Source: Acanthamoeba sp. SK_2022b
Lineage: Eukaryota > Discosea > Longamoebia > Acanthamoebidae
Length of the DNA: 32,707 bases
Assembly (NCBI GenBank): GCA_027943245.1
Contig: JANDJZ010000524.1
Location: 1-32,707, forward strand
Reading direction: 5' to 3'
Notes under the pieces: generated by a model
Told to the model about the DNA's origin: nothing
Databases searched by the model: none
Seen by the model: the letters and a program-made list of their open reading frames with translations, nothing else
Made by a program: the position numbers and the translations under genes
Part shown: positions 9,824 through 19,874 of the stretch, piece after piece
How positions within the stretch are numbered: position 1 is the stretch's first letter
Layout: each line of letters begins with the position of its first letter

Positions 9824-10358
9824 AACACCACAACTTATACATCACTGCAACAGCACAACAACTACACCACCTCAACACCACCACAACAACACCACCACAA
9901 CAACAACACACCAACATCACCACAACACCACTACATCACTGCAACAGCACAACAACACAACAACACCACCACAACATCACCACATCACCACTACATCACT
10001 GCAACAGCACAACCCCACAACACCACCTCAACACCACCACAACAACAACACACCAACACCACCACAACATCACCACAACACCATAACAACACCACCACAA
10101 CAACAACACACCAACACCACCACAACATCACCACAACACCATAACAACACCACCACAACAACAACACAACAACACCACCACCAGCACATCACCACAACAT
10201 CACAACTACAATATCACAACACCACCACAATGACATCACAACACCACCAAAACATCACCACATTACCACAACACCACAAACATCACCACATTACCACAAC
10301 AACAACAACAACCTCACCCACAACATCACCCACAACATCACCCACAACAACACCACCA
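9824..10358. repeat. CAC/CAACA-type tract with longer repeated unit
   Basis: Besides CAC units, a longer block (AACACCACCACAACAACAAC, then ACACC and CACCACAACATCACC) recurs at about 10030, 10090 and 10145, so part of the array has higher-order structure. No gene is visible. Confidence 0.92.
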
Positions 10359-11571
10359 TTGTTGTTGTATTGTTGTGGTGTTGTGATGGGGTAGTGGTGG
10401 TTTGTTTGTGGTGATGGTGTTGTGGTGATGTATGTGTGTTGTGGTGTTGTGGTAGTGTGGTTGTGTTGTGATCATGTGTGATGGTGTGGTGGTGTTGTGG
10501 TGTTGTGGTTCTGGTATCGTGGGGGTGTTGTGGTGGTTTGGTGTTAACTGGTGGTGTGGTAGTGGCGTGGTGGCGTTGTGGTGATGTTGTGGTTGTGTTG
10601 TTGTGATGGTGTTGTGTGGTGGTGGTGTGATGTTGTGCTGATGTTGTGGTTATGTTGTGGTGATGTTCTGGTGTTGTGGTGGTGGTGTTGTTGTGGTGGT
10701 GCTGTGGTGGTGGTTTGGTACGGTGGTGATGGTGTGGTGGTGCTGTAGTGATGGTGTTGTGTTGTGGTGCTGTGTGTTTTAGTGGTTGTGGTAATGTTGT
10801 AGTGGCTGTGGTAATGTTGTAGTGGGTAGTGGTGCATTTGTAGTGATGTTGTGGAGCAAATGTGGTGATGTTGTGGTTATGTTTCTGTGGTGTTGCTGTT
10901 GTTGTGGTGTTGTGATATGGTGGTGTTGTGGTGATACGGTGGTGATGTTGTTGGTGTGATGTTGTGGTGGTGTTGTGATATGGTAGTGATGTTGTGGTGT
11001 TGCTGCTGTGTGGTGATGTTGTGGTGTTGCCGTTGTTGTGGTGTTGGTGTGATGGTGGATGTTGTGGTGATGTGTTGTGTTGGTGTTGTGGTGATGGTGT
11101 GGTGGTGTTGTGGTGGTGGTGGTGGTGTGGTGGTGGTGTGGTGTTGTGGTGGTGTTCAGGTGGTGTTGTGGTGGTGTGGTGTTGGTGGTGTGGTGTTGGT
11201 GGTGGTCAGGTGGTGTTGTGGTGATGGTGTGGTGGGGTGGTGGTGGTGGTGGTGGTGGTGTTGTGGTGGTGTTGTGGTGGTGTTCAGGTGGTGTTGTGGT
11301 GGTGTGGTGGTGTTGTGGTGTGGTGTTGGTGTGGTGTTGGTGGTGGTCAGGTGGTGTGGTGGTGGTGTGGTGGTGTTGTGGTGGTGGTGGCGGTGTGGTA
11401 GTTGTGGTGTGGTGGTGGTGTGAGGTTGTGGTGGTGGCGGTGTGGTAGTTGTGGTGTTGTGGTGGTGTGGCGGTGGTGGTGGTGTGGTGGTCAGGTGGTA
11501 GTGGTCAGGTGGTGGTGGTGGTGTGGTGGTTGTGGAGTGGTGTGATAGTGGTGTGATGGTGTTGTGTTGCT
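10359..11571. repeat. GTG/TGTTG-type tract, strand-switched
   Basis: At about 10358 the sequence flips from CACCACCA to TTGTTGTTG and stays GT-rich for 1.2 kb. Near 11155-11350 it contains TGGTGTTGTGGTGG units separated by TCAGG. The reading frames on either strand are compositional artefacts. Confidence 0.93.
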
Positions 11572-11582
11572 TCACAACACCA
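11557..11582. repeat. Perfect inverted repeat at a tract switch
   Basis: TGGTGTTGTG, spacer TTGCTT, CACAACACCA: 10-bp perfect arms exactly at the GTG to CAC switch. The flanking tracts continue the complementarity imperfectly, so the junction could fold into a long hairpin. Confidence 0.9.
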
Positions 11583-11866
11583 CACCATCACCACAAGATC
11601 ACCACAACACCATTACATCTCTACCACAACATCACCACACCACCACTTCAACACCTCCCCATTACAACACCACCACAACCATCACAACCCCACACCAGCA
11701 CCACCACAACATCACCACACCATCACAATAAAACCATGCCACCACAACAACTCCACAACACCACCACCACAACACCACCTCAGCATCACAACATCACCAC
11801 AATGCTACACCACCATAACACCATCACCACAACACCACCACACTATCACCACCACAACATAGCCAA
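11572..11866. repeat. CAC-type tract
   Basis: A 0.3-kb CA-rich tract between two GT-rich tracts, bounded on the left by the perfect inverted repeat at 11557-11582. Confidence 0.92.
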
Positions 11867-12273
11867 TGGTTGTAGTGGTGTTGTACTGATCATGTAGTGT
11901 TGTGGTGTGGTTGTGTTGTGATGCTGTTGTGGTGTTGTGGTGGTGATGGTGTTTTGGGTGTGTTGTGGTTGGTGTGGTGGTGATGGTGTGGTGTTGTGGT
12001 GCTGTTGTGGAGATTGTGGTGATATATGTTTTGTTTTGTGGTGTTGTCGTTGTGTTGTTTTGATGGTATGGTGGTTATGGGGTGATGTTGTGGTTGTGTT
12101 GTGGTTGTGTTGTTTTGATGGTACACTGCTGTTGTTGTGGTGTTGTTGTGATGTTGTGGTGGTGGTGATGTAGCGGTGATGTTGCTTGGGGCATGTTATG
12201 GTTGGTGTGGTGTTTGTGTGGTGATGTTGTAGTGGTGATATTGTGGTTATTGCGTTGTGGTGATGTGGTGTTC
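11867..12273. repeat. GTG/TGTTG-type tract
   Basis: A GT-rich tract from GGTTGTAGTGG to GGTGATGTGGTG. It ends where unique sequence of the DUF7869-type element begins. Confidence 0.92.
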
Positions 12274-12282
12274 TTTTCCATT

Positions 12283-12308
12283 GACAATCTGATACACGTC
12301 AGATTGTC
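12283..12308. repeat. Perfect 10-bp inverted repeat at the left end of the element
   Basis: GACAATCTGA, spacer TACACG, TCAGATTGTC. It lies at the first bases of unique sequence after the GTG tract and overlaps the first copy of the motif described for 12285-12649, consistent with a protein-binding or hairpin element near a transposon end. Confidence 0.85.
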
Positions 12309-12649
12309 CATTGAAATTTGACGTGCATTGGATAGTCAGTTCAACAAATTTTCAATTTGATTATATTTTTGCATTTCCCTAACCTTTTTCTTCGATTTTC
12401 TAATCCGACGTGTGGCGGATTGCAATTCAACTCTATTGGTTTTACTGTTTGTGCGTCCTTTCAACTTATATTCCCATTGTTGTCTATGCACTGCTTTTGG
12501 CATGCAATCCATGTGTGGGATTTAGGCCAAGTCCATTTCTTATGTCAGAGTATCCCCACAACACATATCCCCAATAATGTTTTGTGCCCCATATCATGCA
12601 TTCTCACAGTGCTACAACCATCAAGAATAAAATCTGACACGCAGTGGAT
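12285..12649 (+). repeat. Four dispersed copies of an AATYYGAC-x-GGAT motif
   Basis: Related ~19-bp sequences occur at about 12287 (AATCTGATACACGTCAGATT), 12315 (AATTTGACGTGCATTGGAT), 12402 (AATCCGACGTGTGGCGGAT) and 12631 (AATCTGACACGCAGTGGAT). Consensus of the last three: AATYYGACRYGYRKYGGAT. Subterminal repeats of this sort are often transposase-binding sites. That role is inference. Confidence 0.55.
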
Positions 12650-13099
12650 ATCTGAAGAAGTCCATTTCTGGTTGTTTTATGTCTGCTAGTACTCACAAAA
12701 TGCATACCAGCGGTGTCACAAAATCACAAAATTAAATACAATGTGTGTTGGATTAGAACTCTGCAACAGAAAGCTATACTTAACTCGCTCTCTATTCCTG
12801 AACATTATGTCTTGCTTATACGGCGTTCTGTCAGGTGGTGCTATTGCTAGGTTTTGGTGGCTTTGGTCTATCTTGAGCAGCTATATAATCTGGCTCCATT
12901 TGTGCATTCATTACCAACAAGAACACATCTCAAACCACCAACCTCCCCCTGATGTTCTTGCATCTGATCTAATGGGTCCCATGCTCTCCATGCCTAGCAG
13001 GTTCACAGCATGTGCCCACTCCCTGCCATATTCGGTCTCCAGCTGAAAGGGCCCTTGCCATGCCTGTAAAACCCCTCAGGCTCACCAATCCTGAATCCT

Positions 13100-14545
13100 G
13101 TGTGTAGTTGAGCTTTTTGCATTGCCTATGGTTTCAGCAGGAACAAGTGGGAAAGGTGCAAAAAGATCTTCCTGGCTGGCGGTTCTGTGCCCATTCATGA
13201 CTCCAAAGGCACATCCAACTGAAGCATGTGACAACTTGCCTCCTTCTTTGATATTGTGGGTGTTCACTTGCCTGATGGCAACATCCATCTGCCAGTTAGC
13301 CTGGGCAAGTGCACCACATGCTTGGAGCTCCAGCAGCTTTGTTTACAAGTCAGCCTGTGAAGCAGCTGCTTATCTTGCCCATAAAACCTTTCACCTCAAC
13401 CTTGCTTGTTCTGAACGTCTCTCCTACAAACGCAGGGCCAACATTGCACGCTGTTGTCCCAGCCAGTTTGTAGTGTCTTCTTTGACTACTCCAACCCCCT
13501 GCCTCTGCCCACGCCCACACACTCTCTACCTACAGGCTGACAACTGCTATGCTGAGAACAAGAACACTTACGTCCTTGCCTTTCTTTCTGTTCTTGTAGG
13601 TCTTGACATATTCAAGGATGTCTGCTTCAGCTTTCTGCTTGTGGGACACACCCAGAGGACACTGATCAGCTCTTCTCCACAGTCCAAACCAAGTTTCGCC
13701 ACACCAGCATCCACACACCCTTGTATGTGTTACCCCTCCTTTTTCCTCATATGTTTTGGTCTTACCAAAATCTACATGCTTGCTGCTGCACAGCCATTTG
13801 GACAAGTTCTTGCCATCTGTCTACTGACGAGGGCTCCTCACCCAAGTTGAGCATTCTCAACACTGGGCTGTAAGTCTTGGTTGGCCAACCATATGCACCA
13901 CATCTCTGGCCACTCTGAACCCCACGTCTTCCACTTCTTCAAGAATGCTTATGGTGTTCCTGTGATGCGAGACAAGGCTTTCCACACATCAGGTGAATGG
14001 TCACAAGCCTATCAGCTGCTCAGTTCCAGGCCCAATGGTGAGTTTGTCCCCTCTTCACCTCCTTTGCTTTCAGATTGATATTATCTACACACTCCCACCA
14101 CAAAGCCCTGATGCATAAATGCAAGCCCATAGCAAAGAACTGCTCTTCTTGCACTATGAGCTTGCAGAGTGGCAGCAGGTTCATGATTTGGAGAGTGCTG
14201 AGGCTGCCTCCCCCACTCCCATACAGATTTGAACCATGTTTCATTCTCTCACTCCACACTCTGCTGCCTCTCAGCTTTACAACTCACGGACTTGTTTCCA
14301 GACTCGTTTTGAAGTGGTGGCCAGGCAAAATCCACAAGATGCACTTCCAGTCGCCTTCACTGCAGGTTTGTGGGTTGCTGTTCGTCCAGATGAAGATGAG
14401 ACAATGGAGCAGTTCTGGATTGGCAAGATTGTCACAGTCAAGCGCACCTGTCTCATTGTGCATTGGTGGGACAAGTGGTGAGATGGCTGTACAGCTTTTG
14501 AGCCTGATGGATGTACATCTCACAAAACTTGCCCCAAAAAGGAGT
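13100..14545 (+). pseudogene. Remnant of DUF7869-domain transposon protein
   Basis: An open stretch at 13122-13850 contains DNCYAENKNTYVLAFLSVLV followed by FKDVCFSFLLVGHT, matching the DUF7869 pattern in which DN-x-ENKN precedes VGHTHEDxDQ. At about 13651-13655 the frame shifts: the continuation EDTDQLFSTVQTKF is read one base out of phase, so the protein is broken within its most conserved motif. Further C-terminal pieces follow in other frames: FFKNAYGVPVMRDKAF near 13940, and LWVAVRPDEDETMEQFWIGK with VHWWDKW near 14370-14480, which resembles the small beta-rich module at the end of such proteins. The function of the family is not established. The domain call rests on motif memory. Confidence 0.6.
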
Positions 14546-14546
14546 C

Positions 14547-14770
14547 ACTGTCTACAACACCACAACCACAACATCCCCACTAGCACCACAACAGCACAGC
14601 ACCACCAAAACATCACCACAACATCACCACAACACTACAACACCACCACATAACCTTAACAAACCTAGTGTTCAGGGATGTGGTGTTGTAGTGGTGGTGT
14701 TGTGGTGATGTGGTGGTGATGTGATGTGGTGGTGTGATGATGTTGTGGTGTTATGGTGGGTGGTTGTGAG
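14547..14770. repeat. LTR scrap plus CAC then GTG tracts
   Basis: 14547-14559 (ACTGTCTACAACA) is an LTR fragment. It passes straight into a CAC tract, which then switches to a GTG tract near 14680 and ends at an inverted LTR fragment starting TTGTAGACAGT. The same LTR site (CTGTCTACAACA) therefore borders the tract pair on both sides in opposite orientation. Confidence 0.75.
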
Positions 14771-14869
14771 TTGTAGACAGTTGTGCTACAACATAACTCC
14801 TAAACTTAAGGCATGCCATAATGTGCTAGGAGCTCATTAAGTCCTACCTCATTGGGTGTTCCAGAGTGA
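14771..14869 (-). repeat. Inverted copia LTR fragment
   Basis: About 99 bp matching the reverse complement of the LTR middle, from TTGTAGACAG to CCAGAGTGA. It includes a mutated version of the 16-bp palindrome (TTAAGGCATGCCATAA). Both LTR ends are missing. Confidence 0.9.
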
Positions 14870-14878
14870 GGGTTGGCC

Positions 14879-14985
14879 TATGGTGGTGGTGGTGGTGGTG
14901 GTCAGGTGGTGGTGGTGGTGGTGGTGGTCAGGTGGTGGTGGTGGTGGTGGTCAGGTGGTGGTGGTGGTAAGGGTGAGGTGATGGT
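14879..14985. repeat. (GGT)n tandem array interrupted by CAGGT
   Basis: Blocks of GGTGGTGGTGG separated by TCAGGTGG repeat four times with similar spacing, then break into unique sequence near 14975. Confidence 0.85.
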
Positions 14986-14989
14986 TGGG

Positions 14990-15300
14990 TGTGTGCTCCT
15001 CTCTGAATCTCTCTCAGCTCATGTCCAGGCAATCTGGAGGGGGCGCCAGTGGGGCTGGACATGGAGGACGTGGTGCTGGCTCTGGCACACAAGCTCATGC
15101 GCCACTCGCCTGCTGATTGGCTCATGGCAGCGCAGGCCCTGGCCACCCTTTCTTTGCAAACCTCCTGCCAGCCACCACAGCCAGTTCATAGTTCATGATC
15201 CAGCCTGCTCACTGGCTCAAGCTAGCTACACCACCAATCAACACTTCATACAGAGGCTGGCGCTCATGAGTCATGAACAAGCAACTACAAGTAAATACAT
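14990..15300 (+). other. Unique island with a short open segment, unassigned
   Basis: This stretch is neither microsatellite nor LTR. One frame is open from about 15034 to the TGA at 15196-15198, with ATG at 15061, giving a helix-like peptide beginning MEDVVLALAHKLMRHSPADW. It may be a scrap of a transposon or host exon. No family was recognised and no splice context supports it as a gene. Confidence 0.3.
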
Positions 15301-15309
15301 GTAATTAGT

Positions 15310-15684
15310 AATTGGTGATGGTGTGGGTTGTTGTGATTATTGTGGTGATATGGTGTGTTGTTGTGATGTTGTTGTGGTGTTGTGGTGTTGTGGTGTTATG
15401 GTGGTGGTGTTTCTACTGTAACACCACCACAACACAACAACTTCACCATGACAAACATCACCACCACACCACAAAACCACAACATCTTGGGATGTTTTTG
15501 TGGTGCTGGTGTTTTTGAGTAATGGTGTGGTGTTATTGTGCTGTTATGCTGTTGTGTGATGGTGCGGTGATGGTGTGGTGATGTTGTGGTAGTGATGTTG
15601 TGGTGCAGTGGTGGTGTTGTGGAGTGGTGGTGTTGGTGATGTTGTGGTGGTGTGGTGGTGGTGTGGTGGTGATGTGGTGATGTT
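15310..15684. repeat. GTG-type tract with a short CAC inversion
   Basis: GT-rich units except for about 15420-15485, which is CA-rich (ACACCACCACAACAC). It is the target into which the solo LTR inserted. Confidence 0.9.
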
Positions 15685-15909
15685 TGTTGTGAGTTACCTA
15701 ATAAGGTACTCAAATCAACAGTCACTCTGGAACACCAAATGAGGCAGGACTTAATGAGCTCCTAGCACATTAAGGCATGCCTTAAGTTTAGGAGTTATGT
15801 TGTAGCACAACTGTCTACAACAATATATTCAACAGCAATAAAACCAGAGAGAACCCTGTTCTCTCTCACTTCATACTTTACTCTTCACCACACAGTGTAC
15901 ATCACAACA
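15685..15909 (+). repeat. Solo copia LTR with 5-bp target duplication
   Basis: A complete 225-bp LTR (TGTTGTGAG to ATCACAACA) flanked by ATGTT on both sides (15680-15684 and 15910-15914). A 5-bp duplication is typical for Ty1/copia integration. It shows that the element integrated into a pre-existing GTG tract and later collapsed to one LTR by recombination. Confidence 0.93.
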
Positions 15910-15914
15910 ATGTT

Positions 15915-16078
15915 GTGGTGTAGTTGTGTTGTGGTGGTGATGTGGTGATGTTGTGGTGTAGTTGTGGTGTGGTGGTGTTGTTGTGGTGGCTTCTTAAATG
16001 GTTTTGTGTAAAAATCACAGCCCTTTTCCTTTCGCTTTTCTGAACTGGCTTGACCTTGACAACCACCAGAGGGCGAGG
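15915..16078. other. End of GTG tract and C2 gene 5' region
   Basis: GTG units fade out by about 15990. Unique pyrimidine-rich sequence (CCCTTTTCCTTTCGC) follows and leads to the proposed ATG at 16079. No clear TATA box is seen. Confidence 0.5.
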
Positions 16079-17157
16079 ATGAGTCTCTTGGTCACTGGCA
16101 TGCTTCCTCTCCCCTCGCCTTCTTTCCCGGTTCCCTAAACAAGCGTTTGTTTCTTTGCAGTGGTGAAAGGACGCAATCTGCCGTCTGCGGATTCAAATGG
16201 TACAAGGAGGTTCCACCTCCGCAGTGCCTCCCAACTTACCCGGGTGGGTGGGTTGTCGGGCAGGCTACAGCGACCCGTTCTGCGTTCTCTCAGCAGGGGC
16301 ACAGAAGCACGTAACAAAGATTAAGAGGAGAACCCTCAACCCTTTGTGGAACGAATCGTTTCCTTTGTGCGTTTAGCCGATGTGTCCGCCTCAAGTCGCA
16401 CCCCATCCCGGCCCTCACCCGTCATCATCTCCATCTTCTCCTCCTCTCCAGTGACCTCCGCACTGCAGACAGGCTGGTGGTGCAGGTGTGGGATAAGGAC
16501 ACACTCACCAAGGTACGGACACACCGGTTCGAGCTGCTCATCGCCCGCCATCCTCCTCTCCCCTCTCTCTCTCTCTCCCCCTCCGCGCAGCCCTCTACCT
16601 TTTGTGAGTGCACGTGCTTGCTTTCCACCAAGCGCTCACGCGCCGCCAAATGGGGGGGGGGGGATGTTGTTGGTTGCTGTGCATTTAGGACGACTTTCTC
16701 GGCCAGTGCGTGATCGAGCTGGGCGGTCTAATGCTCGATGGCTCCGACAGTTGGTTTCCACTCCACGTACTTCCTCCCCCTTGCTCCGCAGGGCCAGTAC
16801 AGTAGCAGCACAGGAGGAGAGAAGGAGAGAGCAGTGGCCGAGGTCGTGTCGCGTCGTGCTGCGGCGCACGTTCATCGTTTTTTGATTGCTTCGGCGTGCT
16901 TGGCGATCGCTGTGTAGGGCCGTGAGGGATCCTCCACGGCAGCCAGCCGGGGAGAACTCCTCCTCCAGTTCTCCGTTGAGGGACAGGATGGTCGGCCAGC
17001 CCGGACACGCAGTGCGGCGGCCGCGCCCAAGCACGGACAAACGGACCTTCCCAAAGTGCGCAGCCCCCCCCCCAGTAATCCATTTCCTGTCACCAGCACG
17101 CCCACACCACCCACCACCCACCACCCACCACCCACCACTCTTGTTCGCTTGATCTAA
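16079..17157 (+). CDS. C2-domain protein (possibly 5' part of a C2-LRR gene)
   Basis: Exon model: 16079-16097, 16161-16199, 16264-16366, 16452-16512, 16689-16766, 16792-16842, 16918-17157; all junctions keep frame (about 196 residues). The product is one C2 domain: MSLLVTVVKGRNLPSADSNG, then YSDPFCVL (first Ca2+-loop Asp), KRRTLNPLWNESFPF, LVVQVWDKD (second loop), DDFLGQCVIEL and GELLLQFSVEG. C2 domains bind membrane phospholipids, usually with Ca2+; loop aspartates are present, so Ca2+ binding is plausible. The first intron needs a GC donor (G|GCATGC). The 3' end is uncertain: the frame runs through a Pro/Thr-rich tail to TAA at 17155, but in-frame splicing into the LRR gene 40 bp downstream is also possible. 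The exon 6 donor has alternatives nearby. Confidence 0.75.
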
Positions 17158-17196
17158 TCGAGGCGAGAGAAGGAGGCATACATCACAGGGGACAAG

Positions 17197-17556
17197 ATGT
17201 CGTCGTCAGTCTTGAAGGACATCAAAAAGCGAGTGCAGCTGTTCGTGGCAGACCAGGGCGCTTCAGACACCCCTTTTGTGGGATCTCCTGACGGTGTGTC
17301 ATCAGCCCCCCGCCGCTTCTGCTCAAGGCTTAGAAGATGGGGGGGGGGCGTCGACGTATTTATGGGCGTGGTTAGCTAACCATGGAGGGAGGGGACGCAA
17401 TCGACCACCGTTGCTTCAGGGCCTGCCGCCACGCTATCTCTCAGCGGCGTGGGACTCACATACGTCCCGCACACGGTGGGCGCTGTTACACAATTGCAGG
17501 TGCCACACACAGCACGCACACACACAGCACACACACACACAGCACACACAGCACAC

Positions 17557-17622
<66 letters not shown>

Positions 17623-18511
17623 AACAAACAGCACGCCTCGCAACAGCTGCTGTAGGAGCTCTTTTCGGCTTGCGTCAACTGAACACGCGCCCGTTGTTGA
17701 AACAACAACAACAACAACAACAACAACGTGGGTCGGGTGGTGGGGTGGGGGGTCACGCAGGGTCTCAACCTAGGATTCAACAAGCTGAAGACCTTTCCGC
17801 AGCTGACTCCGCTCGTGTGCCTGGAGGTGCTGCACCTGGAGGGGAACCAAATGACCAGCCTCTCCGCTTCTGGTATGCACGCACCTGGCCCCGCCCCGCC
17901 CAGTAGGAGGCGGGACTGCGATTGGCTCACGGTTCGTGGTCGACGTCGAGTGTGTAGTGGGCAGACTGACGCGGCTGCGCGAGCTGCACCTGAACGGGAA
18001 CCAGCTGGTGGCCCTGCCGGACACTGTCGCTCTTCTGACCGCCCTCGAAAAGCTCAGCGTGGCCAACAATCGCCTGGCTACGCTGCCGCCCCAGATTGGG
18101 TGCCTTGGCCGGCTCGAGGAGCTCAACCTCAACGGAAACCCGCTCGTGCAAGGTCTGCCCCGCGAGGTCGGAGCCTGCGGCGCGCTCGAGGTGATGGACC
18201 TCTCGGCGTGCCAGCTCGCCGGCCTCCCCGACGACTTCACTCTCCTCACGCGCCTCATGGAACTCAACCTGGCCTCCAACCGCCTCGCCCAGCTGCCCCA
18301 GACCGTGGGGCGCATGACCAGGCTCGTGCGCCTCGACCTCTCCGATAACCGGCTCACCGACCTGCCCCTCTCCATGGGCCATCTCACCGGCCTCCAGACC
18401 CTCATGATCCTGGGCAACCCCATCCGCAACCCCCGCCTCCTCGAGAAGTCCTCCATCGGCTCCGACCACCTCGTCGACTTTCTCGAGCGGCGCATGATGG
18501 GTCCGTGTCTG

Positions 18512-18546
<35 letters not shown>

Positions 18547-18566
18547 CTGTCTCTCTGTCTCTCTCT

Positions 18567-18597
<31 letters not shown>

Positions 18598-19874
18598 AGT
18601 GTGATGGTGGTGGTGGTGGTGTTGCGGTAATGTTGTGGTGGTGGTGTTGTGGTGTGATTGATATGTGTGCATGTGTGTGCATGTGTGTGATGTGTGTGAT
18701 GTGTGATGTGCGTGCATGTGTTGTGTCGCCCTGACTTGTTGCGCAATCACCCTCACGCCGTGGCACTTGTAGAGTATCTGGCCGACCATCCTGGCGTTGA
18801 TCTGCAGGAGCTCGACGTCCTCCGAGCCAAGACCTCGGCACAGGTGGCACATCTTTCTCTCTCTCTCTCTCTCTCTCCCCTTGCTCCCTCCCCCCCGTGA
18901 CACCCGAGGGGCTGCATCCACACACAGGCCCAGTCACGATCCGGCCAGGTCGGCGCACCAGCGTCAGGGCCCTCCGGTGCAGGAAGCGACGGTGCTGGCC
19001 GCAGACCCAGCGGGGAGGCAGCTGCCCCTGTGGCACAGGGTAACATGTCGCTGGAGCAGAAGCTGGGGCTCGTGCGCAAGGAAGGGCTGACGCTCATGGC
19101 GGAGGTACTGCCCCCGCCGCCACCTTCCCCGCGCATGCGCTTTTCGTGGTCACACTGTGGCGGTAAACGCTCGTTCGTTGCCTCACGACGCTGCGCGGTT
19201 GTAGCTCCAGAGCAAGCTCGCCACCATGAAGAGAAGCGTGGCCATCACGCAGAGTCTCGACCAGGCCTTGGGCCTGGCGCAAGTGCTACGCAACATGAAA
19301 TCGGTGAGCCCTCCACTTTTATTATATTATTGTTGTTTTTATTTTTATTTATTTATTATTATTATAATCACACCATATCTTTTTTTTTTGGTTTTTGGTT
19401 TTTGGTTTTTGGTTTTATGCGCTTCCGCTCTAAAGCGCCAACCGTCGGCGAGCAGGGGGTGGACCAGCTCAAGGCTCTGCTTCCGCCACTGCCCAAGCCA
19501 GCACCACCTCTCATACAGAAGACCGACGACAAGTTGACTGCCGTCAAGAAGACTGTCAACGTTGCCCTCTTCGACCTCGAGAAAACCCTCGCCACAGCCC
19601 ACAACATTCTCCAAAGTGCACAGGTACATGTGCGCCATCTTGCGTGCCCGGGCCAACACCGCCATCACACCACCCACCACAACACTCCCAAATGGATGGC
19701 GCCACGGGGGGCTATGTGGGGTCACTTATCTTTTCTCCATCTTCTCATTCTCTCTCTCTCTCTCTCTCTCTACTTCTTCCTCCTCCTGCTGCTCCATGAC
19801 AGGACCCACGAGTTGTGGTGCAACTCGTCAAAATCGCCAAGTCTCTCGTTACGGTGGTGGCCGCCATCGCCTAG
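17197..19874 (+). CDS. Leucine-rich-repeat protein, 9 exons
   Basis: Exons: 17197-17293, 17420-17499, 17761-17872, 17958-18500, 18773-18843, 18928-19104, 19211-19303, 19456-19623, 19803-19874; 470 residues. After a short basic start (MSSSVLKDIKKRVQLF) come about ten 23-residue repeats of the type LxxLxLxxNxLxxLPxxVxxL, for example LRELHLNGNQLVALPDTVAL and LVRLDLSDNRLTDLPLSMGH. The class matches Scribble/Shoc2/plant PIRL-like intracellular LRRs, which act as protein-interaction scaffolds, often with small GTPases. The C-terminal third is a Gly/Ser/Ala linker, then predicted helices (LEQKLGLVRKEGLTLMAE, VALFDLEKTLATAHNIL) with no recognised domain. No signal peptide or membrane segment is visible. 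Partner and function are unknown. It may be joined to the upstream C2 gene. Confidence 0.85.
17505..17630. repeat. (CA)n microsatellite in LRR intron 2
   Basis: AC/CACAG units grade into an uninterrupted (CA) run at about 17559-17618, then CAAA units. A (CAA)n run lies further on at about 17700-17727. All lie inside the intron 17500-17760. Confidence 0.95.
18508..18600. repeat. (CT)n and (GT)n microsatellite in LRR intron 4
   Basis: Alternating TCTCTC and GTGTGT runs directly after the exon 4 donor, within the intron 18501-18772. A short GGT run follows near 18606-18625. Confidence 0.95.

Larger units (their letters stand above)
12280..14546 (+). mobile_element. Degenerate DUF7869-type transposable element
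   Basis: A 2.3-kb island of non-microsatellite sequence flanked by CAC/GTG tracts. Its left part (12283-12650) is AT-rich and carries a perfect inverted repeat and degenerate copies of one motif. The right part encodes a broken protein with DUF7869 features. That family is known mainly from uncharacterised multi-copy, transposon-like genes of animals, oomycetes and protists. No clear terminal inverted repeats or target duplication were found, so the boundaries are set by the flanking tracts. Confidence 0.6.

Noticed and set aside
9824..10358. CRISPR-like regular repeats
   Set aside because: There are no conserved direct repeats with unique spacers, and the host is clearly eukaryotic with spliceosomal introns.
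17770..19036. Long minus-strand frames over the LRR gene (about 370-380 residues)
   Set aside because: They are antisense shadows of the GC-rich LRR exons plus the CA repeat. The plus strand gives a coherent LRR protein with in-frame splicing.
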